A DNA stretch of 64,000 nt, taken from the NCBI GenBank assembly GCA_027559495.1, contig JAMXSV010000016.1, forward strand, positions 558,001 through 622,000. The letters run 5' to 3'. The stretch comes from Aurifilum marmelostoma (Eukaryota; Ascomycota; Sordariomycetes; Diaporthales; Cryphonectriaceae). The notes under the pieces are model-generated. The model was given only the letters and a program-made list of their open reading frames with translations. It had not been told where the DNA came from and searched no databases. How positions within the stretch are numbered: the stretch's first letter is position 1; each line of letters opens with the position of its first letter. The position numbers and the translations under genes were made by a program. Below are positions 45,321-57,736 of this stretch, in pieces.

Positions 45321-46106
45321 CTAGCCGCCCTGGACAGCTCGAGGCTGTCTGATCATGTATTTGAATGTGTAGGTGCCCCATTTCTCATCCCCAACAGGCG
45401 GCTTGATGCCCATCGGCTCCGCCCAGCGGTCCAGGTTTATCTCGAGGGTATCGTCGACCTCGAAGCCGCATTTACGGTACATCTCAGCAGCCGCCTCGCT
45501 CGAGTGCACCCAGCAGAATACGCCCTCGGCATCTGCCCGATCTGTGCCGCGCTTCATCAAAGCAGTGCCGACGCCGCGGCGCTGGTGGGCAGGATGGACC
45601 GAGAGGCCCACGACGTACATGCAGCGGGTGCCATCTGGCATGACGCGGTTCATAAAGTCGGCGAAGTGTGACGAGGTCAGCTCCTCGAGCTGGGCGATGG
45701 AGTCCAGCTCTGGGGCATTGGTCTTCTCGTAGCCCTGGGACACAACTCTCGAGGGTGCCTTGGCGGCGGTACTCTCCTCCTTGCCGTCTTCTTTCTGCCC
45801 AGTGCTGCTGGACTGCGGAGGCTGCGGCTGCGGTGGATCGAGGCGAAAAGCCCAGCAGACGTGGCCAAGTAATTGCCCGGTCTCATCATCAACAGCCTTT
45901 GTGAGTTCGACCCTGCTCGCTGGAAGACCAAGCCTGTACTTTATCATTTCTGGCACGCCGGCGGCATGATCGTAGGGTCGAGTGGGGTGGGCAGCCTTGA
46001 GGAGGGTGTGTCTGTCGGTCTCGAAAGTGAGGCCTTCCATCTCGGTCAGAGCCGGGATGTCACCTTCAGTGACGGGTTTGAGAGAGAATGACTTCGAGGA
46101 CGACAT
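45321..46106 (-). CDS. GNAT-family N-acetyltransferase
   Basis: An intron-less gene of 261 residues. A GNAT fold is indicated by GHVCWAFRLD (strand 3-4 region), MYVVGLSVHPAHQRRGVG (strand 4, ending in the acetyl-CoA-binding R/QxxGxG loop) and AEMYRKCGF (end of strand 6). A roughly 40-residue low-complexity insert (PPQPQPPQSSSTGQKEDGKEE) interrupts the domain. Enzymes of this type transfer acetyl from acetyl-CoA to an amine; the acceptor is unknown. The C-terminal 40 residues contain KWGTYTFKYMIRQP. The gene is convergent with the MFS transporter (175-base gap) and divergent from the E2 gene. Confidence 0.88.
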   Translation of the reverse strand: MSSSKSFSLKPVTEGDIPALTEMEGLTFETDRHTLLKAAHPTRPYDHAAGVPEMIKYRLGLPASRVELTKAVDDETGQLLGHVCWAFRLDPPQPQPPQSSSTGQKEDGKEESTAAKAPSRVVSQGYEKTNAPELDSIAQLEELTSSHFADFMNRVMPDGTRCMYVVGLSVHPAHQRRGVGTALMKRGTDRADAEGVFCWVHSSEAAAEMYRKCGFEVDDTLEINLDRWAEPMGIKPPVGDEKWGTYTFKYMIRQPRAVQGG

Positions 46107-47251
46107 TGTGGTGTTGTTGCAGTTGTTGTTCAGAGAGTATTATCATTGAAAGAGATATTTCTGCAGACAAGATTGATGGGAGGAAGGGGAAGAGAAAAAG
46201 TGACAGTGTAGTGAGGAGGCCCTGGGTACTTTATATATCATTCAGGTGAGCAGCACATAAAGACTGTGCCGAGTATTTGGTCAGTCCGTGTCTGGGAGGT
46301 CGGTCCATGTACTTACGCGCCTGTTTGATCGTAGCGTTGTTTGGAGACGGTCGGCGTGAGGCACAGCTTCTTCGGCGAGCCAGATTGGGTCAACACTTTT
46401 CTCTTGCGCTGGCAGCCATGACAGAAGAGGCAGCCTCAAGCACCAGATAACACTGCCAGGTAGACCCCTTGAGACCACAGAGACATGCAGTCCTCAGTGC
46501 TAGTGTGCTGTAGTGCTCTGCAGCGTACCACAAAATCCCGTCTCACTTGCGACGCCATGCTTGAGGGCTGATCAGCATCTTATCGTGTCCCGCTGTGCCG
46601 ATACCCACGACTTGCACGTAAGCGAAGGGAACCAAACGGCTTGATGTTGAGTTGGAATGATTGAGGAGCCTGGACGAAGGCCACAGCAGCAGAATGCGTG
46701 TAGAAGTTATTATCTCGAATGTTGAGTTGGTTTCGTTTGGGAAGAGGATGTTGGGAAGGGACTGTACAGTAAGTAACACGGGTGCGTAGCCTGAATGACA
46801 TGACGGTACGTACCTTCTTTCAGTGTGTTTCAGTGTGGCAATGGCCCTAGATGACCCCACCAAAACAAAGAATACCCCGCTCCAGGAGCTCACCCCGCCT
46901 AGCTCACCATCAACTAAGTGCTTGCTATCATAGTATACTACTGTACCTGCCTGTGGAGGCGGGGCACTGAAGCCTGTCGTCACTTCTCGCCTGCTCTGTC
47001 CACAAGGCTGCCTCTGCCTCCTCTCCTCTGCAGCCTACTTTGTTCATCCTCGCGTCGTCTGTAGACCAACAACCACCCGCACACCTCCACGTCGAGATCT
47101 TGTTGTTGTTTGATCATCCATTTCATCAGAGCACTGTCTTCACTGCTTTCCTCCAGCAGCATCATTCTGTGACCCTCATCGTCGACATCTCTCCTCAACA
47201 ACAGCACATCAAATCGTGAAACACCTGAAGCAGACAAACATCACGCCCAAC
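46107..47251. other. Divergent spacer between GNAT and E2 genes
   Basis: Holds both promoters. The last 250 bases before the E2 start are CT-rich. Minus-strand frames at 46543-47237 have poor coding character. Confidence 0.5.
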
Positions 47252-47821
47252 ATGGCCAGCATCAAGCGCATCAACAAGGTAACTTCCTCTTCTCCTGTGT
47301 GAAACCTCAGTCCTCAAACACACACGCGCACACACATGTACTAACCCACTTCTCCCTCTTCACCCCCACAGGAACTCGCCGAGTGCTCTGCCCCCGACGC
47401 CCTCCCAGGCATGACCGTCACCCCCCTCGACGCCGACGTCTCCATCTGGCACGTCACCCTGACCGGCCCCGCCTCGACCCCCTACGAGGGCGGCACCTAC
47501 GGCATCCGCGTCGAGCTGGGCAAGTCCTACCCCTTCAAGGCCCCCCTCGTCCGCTTCGTCACCCGCATCTACCACCCCAACGTCACAAACGACTCCGACG
47601 GCAGCATCTGCATCGCTGCCCTCAAGCCCGAGCAGTGGAAGCCCGCCACCCGCCTCTCCTCGGTCCTCCAGGCCCTGCGCCAGCTGCTCATCGAGCCTAA
47701 CCCGGACGACCCCCTCGAGGGCGCCATCGCCGACGAGTACCGCCACCACCGCGACTCCTTTGACAAGAATGTCCGCGACTATGTGAAGCGGTACGCGAGC
47801 AAGCCGGACCCTTTTGCCTGA
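47252..47821 (+). CDS. Ubiquitin-conjugating enzyme E2 (UBE2D/Ubc4-like, divergent)
   Basis: Exons 47252-47278 (nine codons) and 47372-47821, 158 residues, a minimal UBC domain. It starts with KRINKELAEC as in the Ubc4/5 group. TGPASTPYEGG and YPFKAPLVRF precede the HPN motif (RIYHPNV), and the catalytic Cys89 is in DGSICIAAL. The C-terminal helices (PNPDDPLEGAIADEY) are conserved. E2s take ubiquitin from E1 as a thioester and pass it on with an E3. Divergence from Ubc4 at several positions (ICIAAL instead of ICLDIL) means it is probably a paralog. The very short first exon is supported by its perfect match to the family start and by a GTAACT donor. Confidence 0.92.
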
Positions 47822-49115
47822 GAGTCAAGACACACACAAACACACACACGCTCGTCCGCATATCAATATATCGGGCTTCAAGGATTCAGGTTTGGCAAGG
47901 AGATCAGGAAAGCAGTCAGGCGTTCAGGATGCAAGGGCCTTTCTGCCGGCACACCTTTGGGTCATTTCGGATAATCATGTTCATTGTGTTTGTTTTCTGA
48001 GTGGTTCTTGCCATGATGTTTGTTTTCCCTGAGCATGAGTCGGAGTACAGGCTTGAGTCTTTCGAGGTAAATAGGAATACCCAATGACTTTTACGATGAT
48101 CCCTCTGGTGGCTATGCATGCTGTGATGTATAATCTTCTGGTGACATGTCTACATATGTTGCCTGTATTACAAGTAAGACCCCCCCCCCCCTCCCCCTCC
48201 CCTTCTTCTTTCAAATCCCTCATAAATACTGCCACATATGGACAAGACAGGATAGCTTAAAGAGAAAGAGAGACATACGGATAGAAGGGTTAGCAGAAAG
48301 CATCTGTGCATGTATATCAGTCAATACATGATCTCATGCTCGCATGCGCCACAAGGCTCACCATCTGGATGGCATGCATAGATGCATACCTTGCTTGGCC
48401 TTGAAATGACACATCGCAAATACACCTTTCTGAGTTCTACTGGCACAATTCAAAACCATAAGTGTGATGGTAACAGTGAATCGATTTTGCTGTTCCCCTT
48501 TTTTGTGACAACTGAGCAACAAAAAAGGTTTCCAGACACTCCGCTTGCTCCCTTTTCCACAGACCCAAATTTGTCTGCCGCCTTTCTTTTTTTCTTTTCA
48601 TGATGATTTTGCTTCTATCAGGTATGCTGGTCATCTCTATGGTCTTTGTTCAGCTCCTTCCCCATTTCTCCAGTCGCCCGTTTCGCCCTGGCCGATATGT
48701 TTGTTACTAATTTGTTGTCCCGCTGTGTTGCCCTCTAGCTGTGAATGTGTATTTCCCTTCCCGTGCAAAGAAGATAATGAAAAAGAAACGAAGATGAAGA
48801 TCAGAACCAAAAAAAACCTGGACCAGTCTGGTCTAGGACCGAGCACCATGACCGTGAAAAACATATGAAATCGTGACTTGTCCACCACCACGGGCGGACC
48901 TGATGTATCCTCCCTACCAGGCTCATTCGATGACCTCCACAGAACTTGGCAAGCTCTGTTATGTTCAGTGGAGGTTGATGGAGAGAGAAGAAAAAAAAAA
49001 AAAAAAAAGAAAAGACACGATGCCAGCATACAAAGCCATTAATATTATACCACGAATCGAAATTCGCCCTTGATTACCCAGGACAACCCCCGGGCCGCCG
49101 CCAGAACACGGGCTT
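47822..49115. other. Convergent 1.3 kb spacer
   Basis: 3' ends of the E2 and TBC genes. Contains ACAC repeats just after the E2 stop, a C12 run (48180-48191), and an A-rich tract near 48990-49010. No gene is supported. Confidence 0.5.
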
Positions 49116-52100
49116 CTAGACCTCCATGAGGCCGCGGTCCTTGTGTCCGCGGCTGCGTGTAAACAGGGTGTGCTTCCTACGCACACCGTCCACCGAGTCG
49201 ATAGTCAACATGTCCGACTCTTTCCTTCTGACCGTCATCGTGGCCGCCTGCTGTATGCCCGGAGTGCCTGCGGCCGCGGCCATGGCCTCCTTGCGCTCGA
49301 TGTGCAGCTTCTCCTTGCGCTCGGCGCGCTGCTCGTCCAGCATCTCGGCCGTCAGGTGGTTCAGGCCGTTGCGCCGCCGGAAGCACGTGTCCATGAGCCC
49401 ATTGGCGTCCAGCATCTTGCGCGGTAGGGACTGCACGACGGCAAACACCTCCATAGGGTCGCTGATTGCCTTGATCTCGTTCTCGCCCGCCTTGAAGATG
49501 GCCAGCGCCACACGGAACAGCGTCTTGGAGCCCTCGTAGAAGAAGACATCCCACACCCGCAATGTCGTCTCGATGGGCAGCGTGCCGATGAAACAGGACA
49601 TGAACCACGCCGTCAGCGCCAGCGTCACGGGTGGCAGGTCGCTGGCCCCAGGCGCGGGCTTCTGATTGTGCCGGTGTCTCCTGGATCGCTTCTTGACGGT
49701 CGACGACCCATCGTCCGAGATCTTGGTCCATACGTTGGGCAGGACCTCCTGGAGCTCGGCCATCAGAACGCTCAGGTCGACCTTGGACCCCTCGAGGTTC
49801 ATCTCGTGTGTCCCTGGGAGGTAGACGCGGGTGATGATGTTCAGCAGCCAGAAGGCCTGCTCCTCTGTCTCCACAAAGAGCAGCAGCATTCCTCCGAGAA
49901 AGTTCAGGGACTGGCAGTAGCCGATGTTTGGGTTGAAGATGGCAAAGGCGGAGAGGACCCGCCGCAGCTGATCAATGATCTTGGGCTCGGAGCCCGGTGC
50001 TCTGGGCGGCGGGTTCGCGGACTGGGTCGAGTTGTTGCGGCTGTGGGCGGGCGTCGGGTCGGACGGGTCTTGTCCTGGCGATGGTGCCGTTGCAGCACGT
50101 CTGAAGCGAACATTGTCAGGGAAGGTCCGATATAGATCCCTCTCGATGTCGTCCCTACACACGTCCTTCAGTTGTCCGTTTGCCGCGCGCTTCACCATCT
50201 CGTCGTAGACACCCCGATTGTGGGCAAGGATCTTGGGGCCTCCAGCGTAGTAGAACCACGCCGCTCCTCTCCAGTCGGGCGGTATGCCTTTCCGTACGAA
50301 TCGCTTTGCCTTGGCCGAATGCTGGGGAAACCGTTCCGGGCGATCCGTCATCAGCCCGTTCTCCTTCAGGAACGACTCCCACTTCTTCCTCCTCCGTGCG
50401 AGGTACTCCGAGTATGGGCCGTTCCACTGGTCATACTGCTCTCGCGTGATGTACTGGTTGGATTTTCGGAACCCATACCGGTCATTTGCGTCGGGGTCGA
50501 GATCTTCGGGCTGCGCTGCCCCCTGTACGAGCTGTGCGGGGGGAGGGCTGCGAGGGTATCTTCTCGGCCACGGGAGGTTGTGGTGATAGCCTCCCGGGGC
50601 TGGGCGGGTCTCTTATCTCTGCCGTCGAGACGAGCTCGCCCTGTTTCTCCGACAACACCTCGACAGGCGACCTCTCCTCGCTGCGCGCCTCAACCATCTT
50701 GCCCGAGTCGTGCCTGCTGTGCCCTGTGCTGTCCGTCTCACCGTTGTTGTCATCGTCGTCATCGTCGTCGTCGTCGCCCTCGTCCTCCCCGTCGACCAGC
50801 CTGGACCTCGTCGAGATGAAGCTCAGCCTCATGTCTTTCGGGAGCGACGAGGCGAGGCTCTTGCGGAAGAAGGCGTTGGTATCGCGGAGGACCTTGGTGC
50901 CCTCGCCGTTGAGGGGGAAACTCCGGCCTGGGATGGGCATGGGGCTCGTCTGGCTCATGGCCTCCAGCAGGCGGCTGGCAGCCTCGCTGTTGTGAGACAT
51001 GGAGGAGCCAGGTCTCGAAATGTCGTCGTAGTGGTCGTCGGCGTCACGAGGGGCCAGGTGCAGCGAGGGCACTTCGGGGCGGTCGGCGACTTCTATACCA
51101 GACATCCTCCGAGCAAGGTCGAAATCGCTGTCGTTGAAGCCGTTCTCATACATACCCATCACATCGTCGACACTCAGACTGTCTCGCACCTCGAGGCTGG
51201 GGTTGTGGGGGCCGAAGAAGGAGGACTGTCTGGTGTTCCTGAAACTGGAGCTGAGCACGGAACTTGTCTTGGTCATAACACTGGAACGCTCAGGCTCGGT
51301 AAACAGGGTTTCCTGGGCTGTTGACGTAGTCAGATGACTGCGGATGCTGGAGCGCATCTCGCCGCCCTCGTATAAATGAGATTGCTGGTTGGGGGCAGGG
51401 GCGCCTCCTCGATTGTAATACCGCGGTGGGGCCTGCGGGTGAGCCATGTGGGGAGGGCCCATAAATTGGCCTGTGGCTGCATTCTGAGACACATTGCGAC
51501 CTGCGGCGCCCAGGCGGTCCTCGGATGCCTGGTGGTGCAGGCTTGGCGTGATGGAGGTGAAGGTGCTCGAGGACATGTTGGACGAAGCTGACGGGCGGCG
51601 CCCTGGCCGCAGGGGGCTGTAAGGCTGGAGGGGGAAGGCCTGCTGGGGGTGGCTAGGGGTGGTCGTTGGGGTGGTGACGGCCAACGTCCGGGGCTCGAGG
51701 CGAAGCGAGTCCGACACGGTCGACCGGGCGGTGCCGGGTCGGAGATGCGCGGCGGAGAAGTCTGGCCTATTTAGGCTTTGCATGCTGGACTTGCGCGGCC
51801 GAGAGAAATTAAAATTGTCAGCGCTGTGGGCACTGTAGGCGGTATCGCCAGACTGCCGGCTGTCTGGCCTATACATCCTGTCGACTGGGCCAGACGTCGT
51901 CACCGCAACAGGACCAGCATGCTCATGTCGAGGGGCGGCGTGCAGAGACTCGTAGTCTATCTCCAGAGCACTGTCCTCGGGTATGAAGGGGTGGTTCGTC
52001 GACGAGTATGGGCCTCCAGGGAAGGTTGGCGACCTTGGTGAGCGGAGAGGGGAGGGGGGAAATTGGACGAGGTGGGCGTCAGGAGCGCATCTGCCGTGGG

Positions 52101-53762
52101 TGGTGTCGCCAGGTCGCTGGTCGCTGGTCGCACATAGATGCTAGGCTCGCTTCGAGGGGGCAGCGAGTCCCAGCGGGGAGGACCTGTACCGCCCGGGGAC
52201 ACGGGCGTGACAGGTAGGAATTGTTGTCGGTTGTAGTGGTGGTTGTGACTGCTGCTGTGGCTGCTGCCGCCGCTAGTGCGAAAGGGTTCGTGCGACGACT
52301 CGGTCGAATTGTGGTGACGGGGGTGATCGACGGTAGCGAAAGCCTCGTTGTTGGGACCGAGATCGAGATCGCGGCGCACCTGCTGCTGGTGCTGGTGCTG
52401 TTGGTTTTGTACTTGTTGTTGGTGTTGCAAGGAGGAGGTCGGGAAGTCCTCTCGGGAGGGCGAGGAAACGAGTAGTTGGCGATCATCAAAATATGTCGAA
52501 GAAGAAAAGGGCGAATGGCCAGGCCGTCGCTGGGCTGGCAGACGTGTTTGTGTGTGATCTGTCTGTTGCGAGAGCGTCCGTGTGTTGTGGACCGGGTCCG
52601 ACGAAATAAAACGATGATAGACGAGCGGGTCCGTATTTTGTCGAAGTTGAGCGTCCCGGCGGCGCCGTGTCGAGGGAGATGAGGGGGGAGAGCTAGAAGA
52701 GGCTGCCTGCCAGGGATCGTGACGCTGCTGACGCTGTTGCTGCTGCTGAGTGCCTGAGAGTGCTGCAGGCAGTGAGGTTTGTCGCGGTGGTGGCTGTCGC
52801 GGCTGGTATTGTTGGTGTTGCGGTATCTGCTGTCGACCGTTGGGGTTGCTGGTTGGGCCTGTAGGGGAGGGGCTGTAGGGGCGGTAGTAGCCGCTGCCGC
52901 CACCACCACCACCACAGCTGCTACCACCAGATGATCGAGGTGAGAGGGGTGACTGTGGCGGCAGCTGTGATTGCGATTGCTGTGATGAATGCATTGTTAC
53001 GGCAGCAGCAGAGGGGAACCGCCAGTCAGAGGTCAACGAGGGCTGTCTCATCCTCTGTCCGGTGTGCAGCAGCCTCTGCTGCGGTGGAGGTGGTGGTTGC
53101 TGCTGCTGCTGCTGCTGGTGCTGCGCAGGCCCCGCCACTTGCTGCTGTGGCACCATCAGTTTGTCGGTGTTCTGGAAAGATTCGAAACCGACATGGACAA
53201 CACGGACGCTGTGTCCACCATCCTGAATTCGGGTCTGATGAGGGCGACGGTCAAGGAATGAATCCCACTCCTGGCCCCTGTGCTGCTGCTGCTGTTGTTG
53301 TTCTCTGTCATATTCCTCCTGTTGGGAAAGTTGGTGGGATTGGAGCTGGTCTTGTTGGCGGTGGTAGGAATTGTTGCTGTAATAGTGGTTGTAGGGATCT
53401 CGGCTGGGTCCTTGACCGGGTCTGGGGCTGCTGTGGGTTTGGCCCTGACTCTGGTTCTTTAGGCTCTGGTTCGGACTCGGGCTGTTCTGACCTGGACCTG
53501 GACCTTGGCTGCTGTGATGACCTGCGTCGAGGATCCAATCCTCCCCCGTCACTGCCAGCCTTGGTTTGGGTCGGAACTCTCGTCCTCGGTTGAGATTACC
53601 GAGATCCACATGCGAATACAACTCTCTGGTATGGCGCATCTCACCACCACCACCATCACCACTACCCCGTTCATCATCAAACAACACCACCTCTTCAGAT
53701 CCCGTTTCCGCCCCTCCATCACCCCCTACACCTCCTCTTCCTTCTCCCCCACGGCCACCCAT
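49116..53762 (-). CDS. TBC-domain Rab GTPase-activating protein with Gln-rich N-terminus, with two frame breaks
   Basis: Three adjoining minus-strand frames (53762-about 52060, about 52053-50544, about 50537-49116) form one intron-less gene of about 1548 residues. This requires one C added in the run at 52054-52059 and one removed in the run at 50538-50543; the net change is zero. Residues 1-about 560 are Gln/Ser/Pro/His-rich with poly-Gln tracts. The next 500 are Ser/Pro-rich with a D-rich stretch (poly-Asp near 50770). The TBC domain (last 400) has GIPPDWRGAAWFY, the Arg finger in IERDLYRTFP and the Gln finger in GYCQSLNFLGG. A functional GAP that switches off Rab proteins in membrane traffic is expected; the Rab partner is unknown. 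The long disordered part resembles fungal cortical or trafficking regulators. Confidence 0.88.
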
Positions 53763-53994
53763 GGCGTGGCGACCTCCTTCTCCTCCCCTCCAGTCCGTCT
53801 TACCTCTGCTCGCTCGCGTGCCCTCTCTCCCTCTCTCTCTTCCTCACTTCAATTGACCTTGAATCAGAGGCTGGCGACGTCTCGACATGTCGTGTAGAGG
53901 GGTCGACGGAGATTGAAGGTGGGAAAGGGGAAAGAGGATCTCGGGGAACGAAGACAGGCGGGCAGAAAAATCTAGCGTGAGATAGGAGAGAGAA

Positions 53995-54008
53995 GGGGGG
54001 GGGGGGGG
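53995..54008 (+). repeat. G14 homopolymer
   Basis: The longest uninterrupted G run in the window, about 235 bases upstream of the TBC start codon. G tracts of this length are prone to length errors. Confidence 0.9.
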
Positions 54009-57000
54009 AAATAGGGACTATTGAGTAAGAAAACACGGCTCATGCCCCCGACTCAAGTTAGGCCAGGGGGGATTTGGCTGAAAGAGACCGCGGGGAACAA
54101 AACTGCTTGGCCTCTGAACTAGCTAGTAGTGTCGTGGGTAGAATCAGAGCAGAGGAGCAGAACTGGGCGAGGCGATGTGACGATGATCCCGAGGCTACTG
54201 CACGGCCCGGGAAACCTCTCGTCTCAACGGCCGCGCTGGGAGGATCTGGGCAACTTATGGAGCACTGACACACTCCTCAAACCTCTCAACAGCCGGTCAA
54301 GAACCTTTTGTAAGTGCGAGAGAAGAGGTCTGTTGAGGTCATGCTCTCGGATTTCACTTTTCAGCTCCTGGAGGGGGTCCCGTTCCTGTCTTTGATGGTC
54401 CCGCGAATACCCCTGATCTACCACTACTCCATCTTGGACCGCCACACGGACGGGAGAGAGACACGAAGAAAAAGTAATAAACATCAAACATAAAACGCAC
54501 AAGAAGAAGAAGGCGGGGTGACCTTGATCTTCCCCTTCATGTTTTCTTCTGGATTATTTTTTTCCTGCCCTTGTCCTTTGGAGAGGCGAGGTCAGTCCCA
54601 CTGTGACCATGAGGACACCTGCAGAAGCCTGTCCTACGTTTACAGCCCAAGGCACCACAATCCTGACAGCATATTGTGGATGTGATATGGATTGTGCCGT
54701 GGTACTATTGGTGCACAAAAATGGGGGTGGGCGGCGCCCATGTCAGCAAGACAACATGACGTTGCATAGCGCATGGTGTCGGCTGCAGGTCCAGGGCTAG
54801 CTGGCTGCAGTTGACGGCTGAGAAGGATCAGATTGTGATTTGCACCCAAACCACCCCCCGCCCCCGGCCCGCCCGCATGATGCCGCCAGTTCACAAGAAG
54901 AGACAACTGAAAAGTCCTTCCTCGGCGAGCCTTGACTGGCTGTCTGTCCGTTATTTACCGGTATGACCTCACTACTACCGGGATCAAGGAAAGAAGAAGA
55001 AATCCTTAGCCTTCTTTTTTCTCCTACTTCTGTTGCCATTTATTGTCTCACACAGACATGCACATACACCCACACACTTTCTCTCTGGTTCCCTCGATCA
55101 AGAAGGGGAGAGGGGGTGGGGGCGGTTGGTCCATGGGGCAAATGGTACAGTTCGGCTGGCAGGGTTATGCAGGACTCCGGCGTTGTGACAAAAGAATAGC
55201 GGCCGTCGCACGAGGACGTTTGCATCAAGAACTTTATGCCCGCCTCCCGAGCAGGATCTTGTACTTGACGCCTACCTGCAGATCACATTTGAGCCAGCAC
55301 AACACAACACAACCCGGAAAGGAAGCATCTTGGTGGGGAGGGCGGGCCCCTGGTTCCTTCAGGCGGACCGTTGACCCGGAATTGGGGCAGAAAACACTGC
55401 CTCCCGAGAGGGCCGGACATCAGGCAGTGAGTGTCCTGTCTGTAAGCAGAAGAGACATGCTCGTCTTGTCCAAGAAAGTATCGACCAATCATTATCCAGC
55501 GCAGAAGGATCAGTTTGCATGTTGCAATCTCTCTCGGCAGACTCGCACTAGGAGGAAATGTGACAACTCGGTCTCGTTCTGCGGCCACCGCGACCAAAGA
55601 CGAGTCACGACCCAGGACATAGGACCAAAAAAAACAAGCTGACCCAGGATGGGGGCCCCCTAGGGGAAAGGAAAGGGACAGGCGCTTTGGTACCTGACGC
55701 TTTCCCCAAAACTCTGAATGATCAGATCCACTCGCAGCGTTGGCGCTTTTCGGCTGCGGAGCTAGACACTGGTACTTAGACACCCTGGACACCACCCCCC
55801 CCCCTTTTTTTTCTGTTCGCGCTGATCTGCGGTCGTCGGCTTCTATCAGCGTTCCATTAACCTTCCACAAGTTCCACTTGGTAGGTAGATCCCAGCAGAC
55901 ATCTTCCTGTTATTTTTTTCTAGTTTTCTATATTTACAATGTTTCGATCTTATCGAACTATCCTGTTCCGAACATCTGGTGATCCTCCTATTCAACTTCG
56001 AACGTTCCCAGTATGGGAAGAAGGAGAACAATGTAAAGAAAACACACCCTCGGGGATCAGCAAGGCATGCAGGGTCAGAATAAATCACTGCAGGGTTCGC
56101 CCGCAGATTCGGCCCCAGCATGACCACCTGCTTTGTCTTAGACATGCAGAGAATGATTTGATATACAGTAGAACAAAAGCGGCGCCACTTGGGAACGCCA
56201 GGAAACTAGGTTCCCAAGAAAAGCCTACCAATACCTGATCATTCTCAAGCACCAAGGCAGTGATCGACGCCCACCATTGGCTCTCCCAGGAACCAATGAG
56301 CATCACAGCCTCCTCCCGAGATCCTGCATCATCAGCGCTCGGCCGTCGTTGCAATCAACTTGATCATCCCGAAGAAGATCAATGCGCAAGTCTTTTGTTC
56401 TCAATGACGAAAAGTACAGAGGACGTACGAGGAGTGGCTTGATTTTGAGACCTGGGCGCCGCCAGCCCAGCCTATCTAATATCTCTCAATCTCGTCAAAT
56501 CCTGCCGCTGCTTCACGTGTTTGAAGCTCGCACCTGCAAGGATATCGGGCTTAACAGGTCTAGGTCACGGTGTCATGGGATGGCCAACCTGGGTTGCAAA
56601 TTAACGTTCAGATGATGATCAGTCTTCCACGCGATGCATGTCTCGCGCAAAGCAACCTTCTTTCTGTCATAGCACATCTCCCGCCATCCGTGCACCTCGC
56701 TGAGCTTCTCCGTTCACCAGCGACCGGACTGCTTATCATATTATCACTTTTCCAAACATCTCACAGATTCTCTCTTCTATACACAAAATCAGTATCTGGT
56801 CTCGCAGCCTTTTCTCAGATAGAGATTCAGTTGTCCTCCTCCTTCTTCTCTTTAATCCTAATGCGGGCCAGAACGGGTCCTGTTGCTGGCCATGACCATC
56901 CGTGCTGTTATCCCGCTGACACGTTCCATGGCCCATGAGATGAAGAGGGCCCTTCCCCGCTGTGTTTGTCAGAGTTCAAGTATGAATCATCCTTCTATAT

Positions 57001-57718
57001 CGATCCATTTAGATATTTGCTGACATTATGGTCCGTTTTAGTGTCTATGTCATCTATGGCCTGGCCCAGAGGTCTGCACTGTTCTACGGCTCTTGGCTGC
57101 ATGGTTTGACATTGACCCTCCGGTGACTACTGCTCTGTGGAGGAAGACGAAGTCTTGTCGTCCGACGCCCCAAAGAGCAAAAACGTCCTGCTGGATGCAC
57201 TTCGGCTTCATGGTCCCGCAAGAAATGGCCATTGCTGTTCGCCTGTATGACATCTCACAGCTGCACAACCTCGCGCCCTCGACACCCTGGATATCGCATT
57301 CCAAGGTGACGACACCACGTCTCCCACATGGTTCTGGATGAAGGAATTCCAAGTGCGGCAGGTAGGAAAACGCGTGAGGCTCTAGGATATGGCACCGTTC
57401 TGGGCAAACACAGCACATCCTCCTCGATCTTCGAGCCGACATGTCCATACCTTCACATTAGCCCCGCTACAGCTAATTGTTGCCTTCAAAAGCTTCAGAC
57501 CAGAATAGAGGATAACCCAACCCCTTCAAAGATGAGTATTGAGGCACGTGACCCTCCCTTTTAAATTCGCATGCCCTCAACAAAAGATTGGTGACTTATG
57601 ACATGTTGTGGTCTATTGGCCTCGGCTCCGGATGCCCCCCTAAAGGATTGGGGGGCCTGTGGGTCTCTTGGATGTACGTCGTGTTTCAAAACATTCAAGT
57701 TTCAAAATCACTTTTCCT

Positions 57719-57736
57719 CCGCCGCCGCCGCCGCCG
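57719..57736 (+). repeat. (CCG)6 microsatellite
   Basis: Six exact CCG units in a non-coding stretch. Confidence 0.9.

Noticed and set aside
50544..50583. 40-base intron in the TBC gene
   Set aside because: Below the usual minimum length for these fungi, GTGGCC donor, no branch point.
51957..53762. Long plus-strand frames opposite the Gln-rich region (for example 52931-53593)
   Set aside because: Poly-Leu/Val/Ala translations of CAG/CTG repeats; artefacts of low complexity.
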